Assembly (NCBI RefSeq): GCF_009827615.1
Contig: NZ_WTYU01000001.1
Location: 1,323,001 to 1,387,000, forward strand
Length of the DNA stretch: 64,000 nt
Direction of reading: 5' to 3'
Source of the DNA: Allopontixanthobacter confluentis
GTDB taxonomy: Bacteria; Pseudomonadota; Alphaproteobacteria; Sphingomonadales; Sphingomonadaceae
Positions 9,528 to 18,316 of this stretch are shown in pieces. The first letter of the stretch is position 1. The number at the start of each line of letters is the position of its first letter. A program made the translations under genes and the position numbers. Below the pieces are notes generated by a model. It had not been told where the DNA came from. It saw nothing but the letters and a program-made list of their open reading frames with translations, and made no database searches.

Positions 9528-9856
9528 TCGGCCAGCTTCCCTCGATCCGCCACGCTCGCGCGCCCGCGGCCAGCCCTGCTGGAAAATACATAGGCCACCG
9601 GAAAGCCGACCAATCCGGCCATCAGCAGGGCAAAAACGCCCGTCGCGCTGAGTGCGACCATCCGTTCGGCCGGACCTACCACATCGTAACCAATCGCAAA
9701 AAAAGCCGGAATCGATGGAATGATGCCAGCACCAAGCGATGCGGCAAGAACCCTGCGCCTTAGAGACATCGCGGGGCGGGCCACAGCCAGGATAAAGCTG
9801 AATGCAATGGAAAACAGGGCCACGACTACTGCCAGAAAAAGAATGCCAAGGACCAT
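9524..9856 (-). CDS. small membrane protein of unknown function
   Basis: A 110-residue protein with three probable membrane helices (about residues 2-25, 40-56 and 67-92) and a basic C-terminal tail. I do not recognise a family. Its stop overlaps the trmD start (ATGA) and it begins 12 bp after rimM, so it is embedded in the rpsP-rimM-trmD-rplS operon, which often has no extra gene at this place. Its position suggests translation-coupled expression, not a ribosomal function. Confidence 0.75.
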   Translation of the reverse strand: MVLGILFLAVVVALFSIAFSFILAVARPAMSLRRRVLAASLGAGIIPSIPAFFAIGYDVVGPAERMVALSATGVFALLMAGLVGFPVAYVFSSRAGRGRASVADRGKLAE

Positions 9857-9868
9857 GATCCGGCCTGA

Positions 9869-10360
9869 TTACTCAAGCACGAAGGCAGAGTCGATGACCA
9901 CTCCTGCACGGGTCAGTTCAGGGACCGCTTCTGCATTCACTGGAACCATGAAGCGCTTGCCGTTGGGGCGCTCAATTTCGAGGATGTCGCCAGCCCCGTA
10001 ATTCATCACCTGCACAACTTTGCCCAGCGCTTCCCCCGTTTCGGAGGTGGCCGGCAGGTCGATCAGGTCGGCGTGATAATATTCGCCGTCTTCCAGTTCA
10101 GGAAAATCCGCGCGCGTGATGGTCAGCGCCGTGCCGCGCAGCTTTTCAGCCGTATTGCGGTCGGTGCATTCCTCGAAGCGGGCAATTGCGCCGCCCTTGT
10201 TGTCATCGCGGATTTTCCTGAGCGTGAAAGCGCCATCGTTGAAGGTCTTGTAACGCTTGAGCGCGTCCCAGCCTTCACCGAACAGCTTCAGGCGGACTTC
10301 GCCCGTCACGCCATGCGCGCCGATAATGGCTGCCAGCGTAACGGGCTTGTCCTGTGCCAA
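9869..10360 (-). CDS. rimM: ribosome maturation factor RimM
   Basis: Assists maturation of the 30S head through binding to S19. The 163 residues split into an N-terminal RimM domain ([24 protein letters not shown]) and a C-terminal PRC-barrel (about residues 90-163; [22 protein letters not shown]). It begins 5 bp after rpsP and lies in the usual rpsP-rimM-trmD-rplS order. Confidence 0.95.
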   Translation of the reverse strand: MAQDKPVTLAAIIGAHGVTGEVRLKLFGEGWDALKRYKTFNDGAFTLRKIRDDNKGGAIARFEECTDRNTAEKLRGTALTITRADFPELEDGEYYHADLIDLPATSETGEALGKVVQVMNYGAGDILEIERPNGKRFMVPVNAEAVPELTRAGVVIDSAFVLE

Positions 10361-10365
10361 GGAAA

Positions 10366-10836
10366 TCAGCCCTCGGCCTTATCTTCGGCAGGTGCGTCTT
10401 CAGCTGCTGCTTCTTCGGCAGGAGCTTCTTCAGCAGCCGGTTCTTCAGCAGGTGCAGCCTTGGCTTCTTCTTCAGCAGCCTTCAGGGCTTCTGCAGCTTC
10501 AGCTTCCTTGGCAGCCTTTTCTTCAGCGCGCTCAACAGCCTTTTCACCTGGCTTTGCCTTGTTGGGGTTGTTGCGCGGTGCGCGTTCCAGAATGCCGGCA
10601 ACATCGAGGAAGCGTGCAACACGGTCACTTGGCTGGCCGCCAACGCCGAGCCAGTAACGCGCACGGTCTTCGTTCAGCGTAACGCGCTTTTCGTCATCCT
10701 TGGCGAGCAGCGGGTTATATGTGCCGATCTGTTCCAGATACTTACCATCGCGCGGGGCGCGCTGGTCAGCGGCCACGATACGATAATAAGGACGCTTCTT
10801 GGAACCACCGCGCGAAAGCCGAAGTGCAATTGCCAT
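10366..10836 (-). CDS. rpsP: 30S ribosomal protein S16 with acidic Ala/Glu tail
   Basis: The first about 85 residues are typical S16: [32 protein letters not shown] and so on. The remaining about 70 residues form a low-complexity extension built from Ala, Glu and Pro pentad-like repeats (PAEE, AAEEA). The protein is 156 residues against about 80-90 in many bacteria. Similar Ala/Glu tails are common in Sphingomonadales S16. The tail should be disordered and exposed on the ribosome surface. Confidence 0.95.
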   Translation of the reverse strand: MAIALRLSRGGSKKRPYYRIVAADQRAPRDGKYLEQIGTYNPLLAKDDEKRVTLNEDRARYWLGVGGQPSDRVARFLDVAGILERAPRNNPNKAKPGEKAVERAEEKAAKEAEAAEALKAAEEEAKAAPAEEPAAEEAPAEEAAAEDAPAEDKAEG

Positions 10837-10896
10837 GTTAGATTACCTTTCAAGTATAAATATTTGTAACGTTAGAATTGTCTAAGTTGAAAACTG

Positions 10897-12354
10897 TTAT
10901 TTCTTGGGCCCGCCAAGGCCAGGCAAACCACCCATACCGCCGGGTAGGCCGCCCATTGCGCCCATGCCGCCACCGCCCATGCCCGGCATTCCGCCGCCGC
11001 CGAACAATGCGCCAAGGCCCTTGAGGCCGCCCATTTTCCTGATCTGCTTCATGGCCTTGGACATTTCCTGATGCATTTTCAGCAACCGGTTTACGTCCTG
11101 AACCTGCATCCCCGCACCTGCGGCGACGCGTTTCTTGCGCTTTGCATTCAGCAGCGCGGGATTGGCGCGTTCCTTGGGCGTCATGGACCCGATCACCGCA
11201 TCCATATGGACCAGCACCTTGTCGTCCATGCCGCTCTGCGCCAGCGCCGCCTTGGCTTTCTTCATGCCCGGCAGCATCCCTGCCAACATGCCAAGGCCGC
11301 CCATGGACTGCATCTGCTTCAACTGGGTGCGCAGGTCGTTCAGGTCAAACTGACCCTTCGCCATGCGTTTGGCCAGTTCTTCGGCATCTTCGGCCTTGAT
11401 CGTGGCCGCAGCCTTTTCCACCAGGCTGACGACATCGCCCATGCCCAGAATGCGGTTGGCAATGCGGCTTGGCTGGAACGCTTCCAGCGCATCCAGTTTT
11501 TCGCCCGTGCCGGCAAATTTGATGGGCTTGCCCGTGACATGGCGCATCGACAGTGCCGCGCCGCCGCGCGCATCACCATCCAGCCGCGTCAGGACGACAC
11601 CGGTCAGGTTCACTTCACCGGAGAAGCTCTGCGCGACGTTGACTGCATCCTGCCCGGTCAGCGAATCGACCACCAGCAGCACTTCGGTCGGGTTGGAAAT
11701 GCCGGCCACTGCCTTCATTTCCGCCATCAGCGCTTCATCGACGTGCAGACGGCCCGCCGTATCCAGCAGCAAGACGTCGGCTGCCTGCAATCGCGCCGAT
11801 TCCATCGCGCGGCGCGCAATGTCGACTGGCTGCTGCCCTGCGATTATCGGAAGTGTCGCCACGTCGATCTGCTGGCCCAGAACAGCCAACTGTTCCTGCG
11901 CAGCAGGACGATTGACGTCGAGCGACGCCATGATGGATTTCTTGCCGTGCTTTTCGCGAAGATATTTCGCCAGCTTGGCGGTGGTGGTGGTCTTGCCCGA
12001 ACCCTGCAGGCCGACCATCATGATGACGACCGGGGGTTTGACATCAAGGTTGATGCCCTGATGCGTTTCGCCGCCCAGCGTTTCGATCAATTCGTCATTG
12101 ACGATCTTGACGACTTGCTGGCCCGGCGTGACCGATTTCAGGACTTCGGCGCCGATCGCTTTTTCGGTTACCGCATCGACAAAGCGGCGCACCACCGGAA
12201 GCGCGACATCGGCTTCGAGCAGGGCCACGCGCACTTCGCGCATGGCATCGCGAACGTCCTGTTCAGACAGCGCGCCACGACCGCGCAGCCGATCGAAGAC
12301 CCCACCAAGGCGGTCTGACAGACTGTCGAACATCGTTCCTCGCTCCTCCGCCAC
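10897..12354 (-). CDS. ffh: signal recognition particle protein Ffh
   Basis: The SRP GTPase that binds signal sequences and 4.5S RNA for co-translational targeting. The 485 residues comprise an N domain (about 1-95), a G domain with GLQGSGKTTTTAKLA, DTAGRLHVDE and TRLDGDARGGAALS, and an M domain (about 300-440) with the methionine-rich groove. The C-terminus is a Gly/Met/Pro-rich tail (about 40 residues). It starts the minus-strand translation cluster, 60 bp upstream of rpsP. The SRP RNA gene was not found in the window. Confidence 0.97.
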   Translation of the reverse strand: MAEERGTMFDSLSDRLGGVFDRLRGRGALSEQDVRDAMREVRVALLEADVALPVVRRFVDAVTEKAIGAEVLKSVTPGQQVVKIVNDELIETLGGETHQGINLDVKPPVVIMMVGLQGSGKTTTTAKLAKYLREKHGKKSIMASLDVNRPAAQEQLAVLGQQIDVATLPIIAGQQPVDIARRAMESARLQAADVLLLDTAGRLHVDEALMAEMKAVAGISNPTEVLLVVDSLTGQDAVNVAQSFSGEVNLTGVVLTRLDGDARGGAALSMRHVTGKPIKFAGTGEKLDALEAFQPSRIANRILGMGDVVSLVEKAAATIKAEDAEELAKRMAKGQFDLNDLRTQLKQMQSMGGLGMLAGMLPGMKKAKAALAQSGMDDKVLVHMDAVIGSMTPKERANPALLNAKRKKRVAAGAGMQVQDVNRLLKMHQEMSKAMKQIRKMGGLKGLGALFGGGGMPGMGGGGMGAMGGLPGGMGGLPGLGGPKK

Positions 12355-12465
12355 AGCAATGCAGCGCTAAATGCCAAAAACGCCGGCGAACGAAACCTCG
12401 TTGGCCAGCGTGCGGTCATGGACCGTCTTTCTCTCAATATCACAGATACCGAAATATCCGAAAAT

Positions 12466-12541
12466 TGGTGGAGCCTAGCGGGATCGAACCGCTGACCTCA
12501 ACACTGCCAGTGTTGCGCTCTCCCAGCTGAGCTAAGGCCCC
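12466..12541 (-). tRNA. tRNA-Ala (anticodon GGC)
   Basis: On the minus strand a 76-nt cloverleaf begins GGGGCCT and ends AGGCTCC-ACCA, with a 7-bp acceptor stem (one G-T pair), the D-arm GCTCAGCTGGGAGAGC, the anticodon stem CAACA-CTGGCAG-TGTTG, and the T-arm with TTCGATC. The anticodon is GGC. The 3' CCA is encoded. Confidence 0.97.
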
Positions 12542-12655
12542 GTACCAATTTTTTGTCCCGCCAATTGCCGGGACGCCGCCCTTTATGGATGGCGGCCCGG
12601 CTTGGCAAGAATTTTCCTCATCAAATTCCGGATGATTACCGGAAAAAGGAAAAAA

Positions 12656-12976
12656 TCAGCTTTCAGGCTCTTCGTCGTCGCCCTTGCCCTTGCTTACGCC
12701 AAGGTCGTCGTCGCCGCCCAGGTCAACATCATTGTCCGGCGAATCATCATCGTCGTCGATATCTTCCAGATCATCATCGGCAAGGTCAGCATCCGCTTCC
12801 TTGTCTTTCTTCTTTTCTTCCTCGAACGGAATCGGCTGCTTGGATTTCAGCACGGGCTCCGGATACCATTCTTCACCGCATTCGATGCAGGTTGCCGGAT
12901 CTTCCTTGCCCAGATCGTAAAAGCGGGTGCCGCATTTCGGGCACGAACGCTTTGTACCCCATTCTGGCTTGACCAT
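12656..12976 (-). CDS. TIGR02300 / FYDLN-acid family zinc-ribbon protein
   Basis: A 106-residue protein conserved in Alphaproteobacteria. The N-terminal half has WGTKRSCPKCGTRFYDLGKE and CIECGEEW, two CxxC pairs forming a zinc ribbon plus the namesake FYDL segment. The C-terminal half is almost entirely Asp/Glu/Lys with a stretch of Asp residues. The molecular function is not established. It lies next to tRNA-Ala and is divergent from aroA. Confidence 0.9.
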   Translation of the reverse strand: MVKPEWGTKRSCPKCGTRFYDLGKEDPATCIECGEEWYPEPVLKSKQPIPFEEEKKKDKEADADLADDDLEDIDDDDDSPDNDVDLGGDDDLGVSKGKGDDEEPES

Positions 12977-13126
12977 TGTGTTTCCTTAAGAGCTGCAGGG
13001 CCGTATTGGCCGATGCGTAAAATTCTTCGTGGCTGTCCGGATCAGCCCGTGCATGAGCACAGCGCCGGAATCAAGAGCGGGCGCGCATTGCCATAGGCCA
13101 ATCTCGCTGTCAAAAGCCGCCCCTTA

Positions 13127-13163
13127 CAAAAACAGTCGATGTCAAAAACAGTCAATGTCAAAA
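13127..13163. repeat. 16-bp tandem repeat upstream of aroA
   Basis: CAAAAACAGTCGATGT at 13127-13142 is repeated as CAAAAACAGTCAATGT at 13143-13158, with a partial third copy CAAAA. The copies differ at one base. The repeat ends about 43 bp before the aroA start, in the divergent aroA / TIGR02300 gap, close to where a promoter would be. Confidence 0.8.
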
Positions 13164-13205
13164 CCGCCGCTTTCCGCGCGATCCGCAATATAGGGACTGC
13201 TTCGC

Positions 13206-14540
13206 TTGTCTGAAACCCCCACCCCGCGCCGCTTTACCGCATCGGGCCCGCTGCGCGGAACCATGCGTGTGCCCGGTGACAAGTCGATCAGCCACCGGTC
13301 CCTGATGCTGGGCGCGCTGGCAATTGGCAAAACCACGATCACCGGCCTGCTGGAAGGTGAAGACGTGCTGGCGACTGCCGCTGCGATGCGCGCGATGGGG
13401 GCCACCATTGAACGCGGCGATGACGGGACATGGACGGTTCACGGGGTCGGCGTGGGCGGATTGCTCCAGCCTGCACAGGCATTGGACATGGGCAATAGCG
13501 GCACATCGACCCGCCTGTTGATGGGCGTGGTGGCGAGCCACGGCATTACTGCCAGCTTTACCGGCGATGCCAGCCTTTCGGCACGTCCGATGGGCCGCGT
13601 GATCGAGCCACTTTCGCAAATGGGCGCGCAATTCACCCCCAGCCCGGGTGGCACGCTGCCGTTGATGATGCGCGGCTGCCTGCCTGCCGTGCCGATCACC
13701 TGCCGCCTGCCGGTGGCTTCCGCGCAGGTCAAAAGCGCGATCCTGCTGGCGGGCCTCAATACGCCGGGCATTACCACCGTCATCGAACCGGTTGCCACCC
13801 GCGATCATTCGGAACGGATGCTGAAGGGATTTGGCGCGCGTCTGGAAGTGGAGGAAGCTGAAGGCGCTGACGGGCCGGAGCGTATCATTCGCATCCATGG
13901 CGATGCCGATCTTGTGGCGCAGGACATTGTTGTGCCGGGCGATCCATCTTCTGCCGCCTTCTTTATCGTTGCGGCATTGATCGTGCCGGGCAGCGATCTG
14001 CGAATCGAGAATGTCGGCCTTAATCCCACGCGCGCCGGCCTGATCGACGTATTGCGCGAAATGGGCGGCCAGATCGACCTGCTCAACCCGCGCGAAGTGG
14101 GCGGTGAGCCCGTCGCAGACCTGCGGGTCCGCCATTCGCAACTGCACGGTATCACGGTGGACCCTGCCCTTGCTCCCAGCATGATCGATGAATTTCCTGT
14201 CCTGTTTGTGGCTGCATCTGTTGCAACAGGCCAGACCGTCACCAGCGGGCTGGACGAATTGCGAGTGAAGGAATCCGACCGGCTTTCCGTCATGGCAACC
14301 GCGCTGCGCGCCATTGGCGCAAGCGTCGAGGAGCGAGAGGACGGTCTCGTCATAACCGGCACCGGCGGAACACCTCTGGCTGGCGGCGGCCCCGTCACCA
14401 CCCATCTCGACCACCGCATCGCCATGAGCATGGCGATCGCCGGTCTTGCCAGCACAAACGGCGTCAGCGTGGATGATACCGCGCCGATTGCCACCAGTTT
14501 TCCGACATTTGAAAAAATGCTCCTTGAAAGGGCTTCATGA
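13206..14540 (+). CDS. aroA: 3-phosphoshikimate 1-carboxyvinyltransferase (EPSP synthase)
   Basis: The sixth shikimate-pathway step, joining shikimate-3-phosphate with phosphoenolpyruvate. The 444 residues carry MRVPGDKSISHRS, SAQVKSAILLAG, RDHSERMLKGFG, NPTRAG, and DELRVKESDR, with HLDHRIAMS near the end. GDKS, SAQVK, RDHSE and NPTR match the class II (CP4-like) branch. At the phosphate-loop site the sequence is GNSGT (residues 96-100), with Gly99 where CP4 has Ala. The start is a TTG, since the next ATG (13263) would remove the conserved N-terminus; an AGGGA lies upstream. Confidence 0.95.
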   Translation: MSETPTPRRFTASGPLRGTMRVPGDKSISHRSLMLGALAIGKTTITGLLEGEDVLATAAAMRAMGATIERGDDGTWTVHGVGVGGLLQPAQALDMGNSGTSTRLLMGVVASHGITASFTGDASLSARPMGRVIEPLSQMGAQFTPSPGGTLPLMMRGCLPAVPITCRLPVASAQVKSAILLAGLNTPGITTVIEPVATRDHSERMLKGFGARLEVEEAEGADGPERIIRIHGDADLVAQDIVVPGDPSSAAFFIVAALIVPGSDLRIENVGLNPTRAGLIDVLREMGGQIDLLNPREVGGEPVADLRVRHSQLHGITVDPALAPSMIDEFPVLFVAASVATGQTVTSGLDELRVKESDRLSVMATALRAIGASVEEREDGLVITGTGGTPLAGGGPVTTHLDHRIAMSMAIAGLASTNGVSVDDTAPIATSFPTFEKMLLERAS

Positions 14541-14806
14541 CCAATTTCATCACCCCGTTCGCTGCCGACCTTATCGGGTTTGCCGGCAGTTTCTGCATCG
14601 TGGCAGCCTATGCCTACAGCAATATTTCCAAGGCCATGAACATGGTGGTGTTCAATCTGGTGAACCTCATCGGCGCTGCCCTGCTCGCCATATCGCTGAC
14701 GGTGAATTACAATCTGCCGACGCTGGTGCTGGAATTTGTATGGATGGGTATTGCGCTGCTCGGCCTTGGCCGGACGCTGTTGTCACGCAGGAAGGTCGCG
14801 CAGTGA
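14537..14806 (+). CDS. CBU_0592-like small membrane protein
   Basis: An 89-residue protein with three predicted membrane helices (about residues 9-27, 35-56 and 62-80). The pattern DLIGFAGSFCIVAAYAYSN is typical of the CBU_0592 domain. It overlaps the aroA stop (ATGA) and its own stop overlaps the cmk GTG start, so it is translationally coupled on both sides. Its function is unknown, and its place between aroA and cmk does not by itself imply a metabolic role. Confidence 0.8.
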   Translation: MTNFITPFAADLIGFAGSFCIVAAYAYSNISKAMNMVVFNLVNLIGAALLAISLTVNYNLPTLVLEFVWMGIALLGLGRTLLSRRKVAQ

Positions 14807-15426
14807 TCATTGCTGTCGACGGGCCTACCGCCTCGGGCAAAGGCACAATAGCCAAGGCGCTGGCAGCCCATTACGGATTGCCGCATCTCGACACCGGCCT
14901 GCTGTATCGCGCCGTCGGCTATCAGGTCCGGGCGAATGGCGGCGATGCCAACAATCCGGATGATGCGCTGGCGGCGACCTTGTTTCCCGAAACCCTCCTT
15001 GAAAACCCGGAACTGCGGTCCGAATCGATGGGCGGGCTTGCCAGCCGTGTCTCTGCCCATCCCGCCGTTCGCGAAGCCCTGTTCGACCGGCAGCGCGCTT
15101 TTGCGACACAGGCTGGCGGCGCAGTGCTGGATGGCCGCGATATCGGCACCGTCATCGCGCCCGAAGCGGATGTGAAGCTGTTTGTCACGGCTTCTGTCGA
15201 TGCCCGCGCCCAGCGCCGTTTTAACGAAATGCAGGGCCGCGGCGAGAATGTGACGCTGGAAACCATCGCCGAAGACCTGCGCCGCCGCGATGAACGCGAC
15301 AGCACCCGAGCCGCCGCGCCGTTGATCCCCGCACCAGACGCCTTTCTGATCGACACATCATCTCTCGGCAGGGACGAGGCCATTGCAGCGGCCATTGCAG
15401 CCATCGCTGAAATTACCGCTTCGTAA
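14803..15426 (+). CDS. cmk: (d)CMP kinase
   Basis: Phosphorylates CMP and dCMP to the diphosphates. The 207-residue protein starts VIIAVDGPTASGKGTIAKALA, which includes the Walker A loop at residues 7-15, followed by LDTGLLYRAVG and LDGRDIGTVIAPEADVKLFVTAS. I chose the GTG at 14803 because it is preceded by AGGAAGG at normal spacing and yields the family N-terminus; the frame is open much further upstream inside aroA. It overlaps the preceding gene by 4 bp and precedes rpsA, a conserved pairing. Confidence 0.95.
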   Translation: MIIAVDGPTASGKGTIAKALAAHYGLPHLDTGLLYRAVGYQVRANGGDANNPDDALAATLFPETLLENPELRSESMGGLASRVSAHPAVREALFDRQRAFATQAGGAVLDGRDIGTVIAPEADVKLFVTASVDARAQRRFNEMQGRGENVTLETIAEDLRRRDERDSTRAAAPLIPAPDAFLIDTSSLGRDEAIAAAIAAIAEITAS

Positions 15427-15721
15427 CATCTGCGCTTCGGCACACCGCAAAATCCTTGCAATTTGCTGCCCGGTGGCTTAGGCGCGCGTCCGTTCGACGG
15501 GCTTATGTCCCGGTCGAAGGCAAGCTACCCAGCATTGCCGGTGCAAGAGCAAGGCGCATGGCGCCTCACCTCCTGATATTTCCGGCCGGTATCTTCCGTC
15601 TTCTGCCGGTCACGAGTCACAAGAGCCTTCATCGCGGCATCCGGTCCGGTGGAGAGTTCGGCCACAAGACCCCGGGAACCAACCCGGCGGCCGGAAAAAA
15701 TACTGTAGGAAACTCTAACCC
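15427..15721 (+). promoter_or_regulatory. rpsA leader / intergenic region
   Basis: A 295-bp gap between cmk and rpsA, with no credible gene. It holds a short inverted repeat GGCGC-ATG-GCGCC (about 15555-15565) immediately followed by CACCTCCTGA, which matches the 3' end of 16S rRNA and is complementary to Shine-Dalgarno sequences. GTAGGAAAC lies just before the rpsA ATG as the likely ribosome site. S1 is known to repress its own translation in enteric bacteria, so a structured leader would make sense, but this one is not a recognised class. Confidence 0.4.
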
Positions 15722-17428
15722 ATGGCATCAACAGCCAACCCAACGCGCGACGATTTCGAAGCGCTTCTTAACGAACAACTCGGCGGTGCAGACGACGGCG
15801 GCTTTGAAGGCCGCGTTGTAAAAGGCACCGTAACGTCGATCGAAGGCGGCCATGCCGTTATCGACGTTGGCCTGAAAAGCGAAGGCCGCATCGATCTCAA
15901 GGAATTTGCCCGCGGCGAAGAAAGCCACGGCCTGTCCGTTGGTGACGAAGTCGAAGTCTATGTCGACCGCGTCGAAAACGCTGACGGCGAAGCCATGCTC
16001 AGCCGCGACCGCGCACGCCGCGAAGCAGCCTGGGACAAGCTCGAAAACGAATTCGGCGAAGGCAAGCGCGTCGAAGGCCGCATCTTTGGCCGCGTCAAGG
16101 GCGGCTTCACTGTCGATCTCGACGGTGCCGTAGCCTTCCTGCCCGGCAGCCAGGTCGATATCCGCCCCGTGCGCGATGTGACCCCGCTGATGGAAATTCC
16201 GCAGCCTTTCCAGATCCTGAAAATGGACCGTCGCCGCGGCAACATCGTTGTTTCGCGTCGTGCCGTTCTGGAAGAAACACGTGCTGAACAGCGCAGCGAA
16301 CTGATCGACAAGCTGGCTGAAGGCCAGGTTATCGACGGTGTCGTCAAGAACATCACCGATTACGGTGCATTCGTTGATCTGGGCGGCATTGACGGCCTGC
16401 TTCACGTCACCGACATGAGCTACAAGCGCGTCAACCACCCCAGCGAAGTGATCAACATTGGTGACACCGTCACCGTGCAGATCATCCGCATCAATGGTGA
16501 AACGCAGCGCATCAGCCTCGGCATGAAGCAGCTGGAAAGCGATCCATGGGATGGCGTTGCAGCGAAATATCCGGTTGGCATGAAGCTTTCGGGCGTGGTC
16601 ACGAACATCACCGAATATGGTGCGTTTGTTGAACTGGAAGCCGGTATCGAAGGCCTCGTCCACGTTTCGGAAATGAGCTGGACCAAGAAGAACGTCCATC
16701 CGGGCAAGATCGTTTCGACTTCGCAGGAAGTTGAAGTGATGGTGCTGGAAGTCGATTCCGACAAGCGTCGTATCTCGCTCGGCCTGAAGCAGGCCCAGGG
16801 CAATCCCTGGGAAGAATTCGCTGACAAGCATCCGGTTGGTTCCACCGTCACCGGTGAAGTCAAGAATGCTACCGAATTCGGCCTGTTCATCGGTCTCGAC
16901 GGCGACGTTGACGGCATGGTCCACATGTCCGACATCGCCTGGGGCATTTCGGGTGAAGACGCACTGGCACTGCACCGCAAGGGTGAAGAAGTTCAGGCAG
17001 TCGTTCTCGACGTGGACACCGACAAGGAACGCATCAGCCTCGGCATGAAGCAGCTCGAAAAGGGCGCACCTTCGGCAGAAGGCGCAACCGGCGGCGCGCT
17101 GAAGCGCAACGACGTTGTCACCGTCAATGTTCTCGAAGTTCGCGATGGCGGCCTCGAAGTTCAGGTCGGCGACGATGGCGCAACCGGCTTCATCAAGCGT
17201 TCGGACCTTGGCCGTGACCGTGACGAACAGCGTCCCGATCGCTTCCAGGCCGGTCAGAAGATCGACGCAATGGTTATCGGTTTCGACCGTTCCAAGAAGC
17301 CGAACTTCTCGATCAAGGCCCGCCAGATCTCGGAAGAGAAGCAGGCAGTGGAACAGTATGGTTCGTCCGATTCGGGCGCATCGCTGGGCGACATCCTTGG
17401 CGAAGCACTGAAGGGCAAGTCCGAGTAA
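15722..17428 (+). CDS. rpsA: 30S ribosomal protein S1
   Basis: The mRNA-binding ribosomal protein S1, 568 residues. Six S1 RNA-binding domains can be followed, starting GRVVKGTVTSIEGGHAVIDVG at residue about 30. The later copies have the classic pattern G-x-V-x-N-I-T-[DE]-Y-G-A-F-V-[DE]-L and end in -RISLG[ML]KQ (three such ends). The length is normal for Alphaproteobacteria. It follows cmk and ends at a clear terminator. Confidence 0.97.
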   Translation: MASTANPTRDDFEALLNEQLGGADDGGFEGRVVKGTVTSIEGGHAVIDVGLKSEGRIDLKEFARGEESHGLSVGDEVEVYVDRVENADGEAMLSRDRARREAAWDKLENEFGEGKRVEGRIFGRVKGGFTVDLDGAVAFLPGSQVDIRPVRDVTPLMEIPQPFQILKMDRRRGNIVVSRRAVLEETRAEQRSELIDKLAEGQVIDGVVKNITDYGAFVDLGGIDGLLHVTDMSYKRVNHPSEVINIGDTVTVQIIRINGETQRISLGMKQLESDPWDGVAAKYPVGMKLSGVVTNITEYGAFVELEAGIEGLVHVSEMSWTKKNVHPGKIVSTSQEVEVMVLEVDSDKRRISLGLKQAQGNPWEEFADKHPVGSTVTGEVKNATEFGLFIGLDGDVDGMVHMSDIAWGISGEDALALHRKGEEVQAVVLDVDTDKERISLGMKQLEKGAPSAEGATGGALKRNDVVTVNVLEVRDGGLEVQVGDDGATGFIKRSDLGRDRDEQRPDRFQAGQKIDAMVIGFDRSKKPNFSIKARQISEEKQAVEQYGSSDSGASLGDILGEALKGKSE

Positions 17429-17470
17429 ACCTCGGCCTGACCCCCTGCCCCGGCAGGAAATTGGCTTAAC

Positions 17471-17513
17471 GGAAGGCCCGCTTGCTCATCAGAGCAGGCG
17501 GGCCTTTCCTTTA
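17471..17513 (+). terminator. Rho-independent terminator after rpsA
   Basis: GGAAGGCCCGC-TTGCTC pairs with GAGCA-GGCGGGCCTTTCC around a 4-nt loop, followed by TTTCCTTT. Directly after it, GCGGGCCTTTCCT (17498-17510) is repeated once more at 17515-17527, as if the right arm had been duplicated. Confidence 0.85.
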
Positions 17514-17555
17514 GCGGGCCTTTCCTATGGAGTATTGTCGCGATAGGATGGCGCC

Positions 17556-18311
17556 ATGCTCCAGATTCACCAGTTCCCATGCCTGTCCGATAATTACGGA
17601 TATCTCGCCCATGATCCGGCCAGCGGCGAAACCGCCTGCATCGATACGCCCGATGCGGCCGAATATCTGAAGCAGGCAGACGCCAAGGGCTGGAAAATCT
17701 CCCATATCTGGAACACGCACTGGCACCCTGACCATGCCGGCGGGAATACGGCCATCAAGGACGCAACCGGCGCGCTGATTGTCGCGCCGAAGGAAGTGGA
17801 GCGATTGAGCGCAATCGACCTTGTGGTTGCCCATGGCGATACGGTGAAACTGGGCAGTTTGAACGCCGAAATCATCGATGTGGGCGGGCACACCAACGGC
17901 CACATCGCGTATCACCTGCCGGACGCCAGCATTGCCTTTGTCGGCGATGCCGTATTCGCGCTTGGCTGCGGACGGATGTTCGAAGGTCAGCCGGACCAGT
18001 TCTGGGCCAGCCTTGAACGGATCAAGGCCCTGCCGCCTGAGACGATGCTATATTGCGCGCATGAATATACTACCGCCAGCGCCAAATTCGCAGTGCATGC
18101 GGACCCGGAAAATGCGGAACTGCTGCGATATGCCGATGAAATCGCTGACAAGCGCAGCAGGGGCGAGTGGACTGTCCCCATGCCGCTGGGCCGCGAACTG
18201 GCTACCAACCCCTTCCTGCGGGCAGATGATCCATCCCTGCAGGCACGCTGGGGCGGCACGGAGCCGGCACAGACATTCGCGGCGCTCAGAGCCGCCAAGG
18301 ATAGCTTCTAG
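17556..18311 (+). CDS. gloB: hydroxyacylglutathione hydrolase (glyoxalase II)
   Basis: Hydrolyses S-D-lactoylglutathione to glutathione and lactate in methylglyoxal detoxification. The 251-residue metallo-beta-lactamase fold protein shows NTHWHPDHAGG, the binuclear metal motif, then GGHTNGHIAYHLP and FVGDAVFALGCGRMFEG. The C-terminal domain has YCAHEYTTASAKFA with the second-metal ligands and ends near LGRELATNPFLR, which binds glutathione. It is 5 bp from the next oxidoreductase gene. Confidence 0.95.
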   Translation: MLQIHQFPCLSDNYGYLAHDPASGETACIDTPDAAEYLKQADAKGWKISHIWNTHWHPDHAGGNTAIKDATGALIVAPKEVERLSAIDLVVAHGDTVKLGSLNAEIIDVGGHTNGHIAYHLPDASIAFVGDAVFALGCGRMFEGQPDQFWASLERIKALPPETMLYCAHEYTTASAKFAVHADPENAELLRYADEIADKRSRGEWTVPMPLGRELATNPFLRADDPSLQARWGGTEPAQTFAALRAAKDSF

Positions 18312-18316
18312 CCATC

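Noticed and set aside
11071-12318. Long open frame antisense to ffh (415 codons)
   Set aside because: Covered by ffh; His/Arg/Gln-rich mirror composition.
13158-14414. Long open frame antisense to aroA (418 codons)
   Set aside because: Entirely covered by the conserved aroA gene and of shadow-type composition.
15728-16975. Long open frame antisense to rpsA (415 codons)
   Set aside because: Mirror of the S1 repeats; no start context and no family resemblance.
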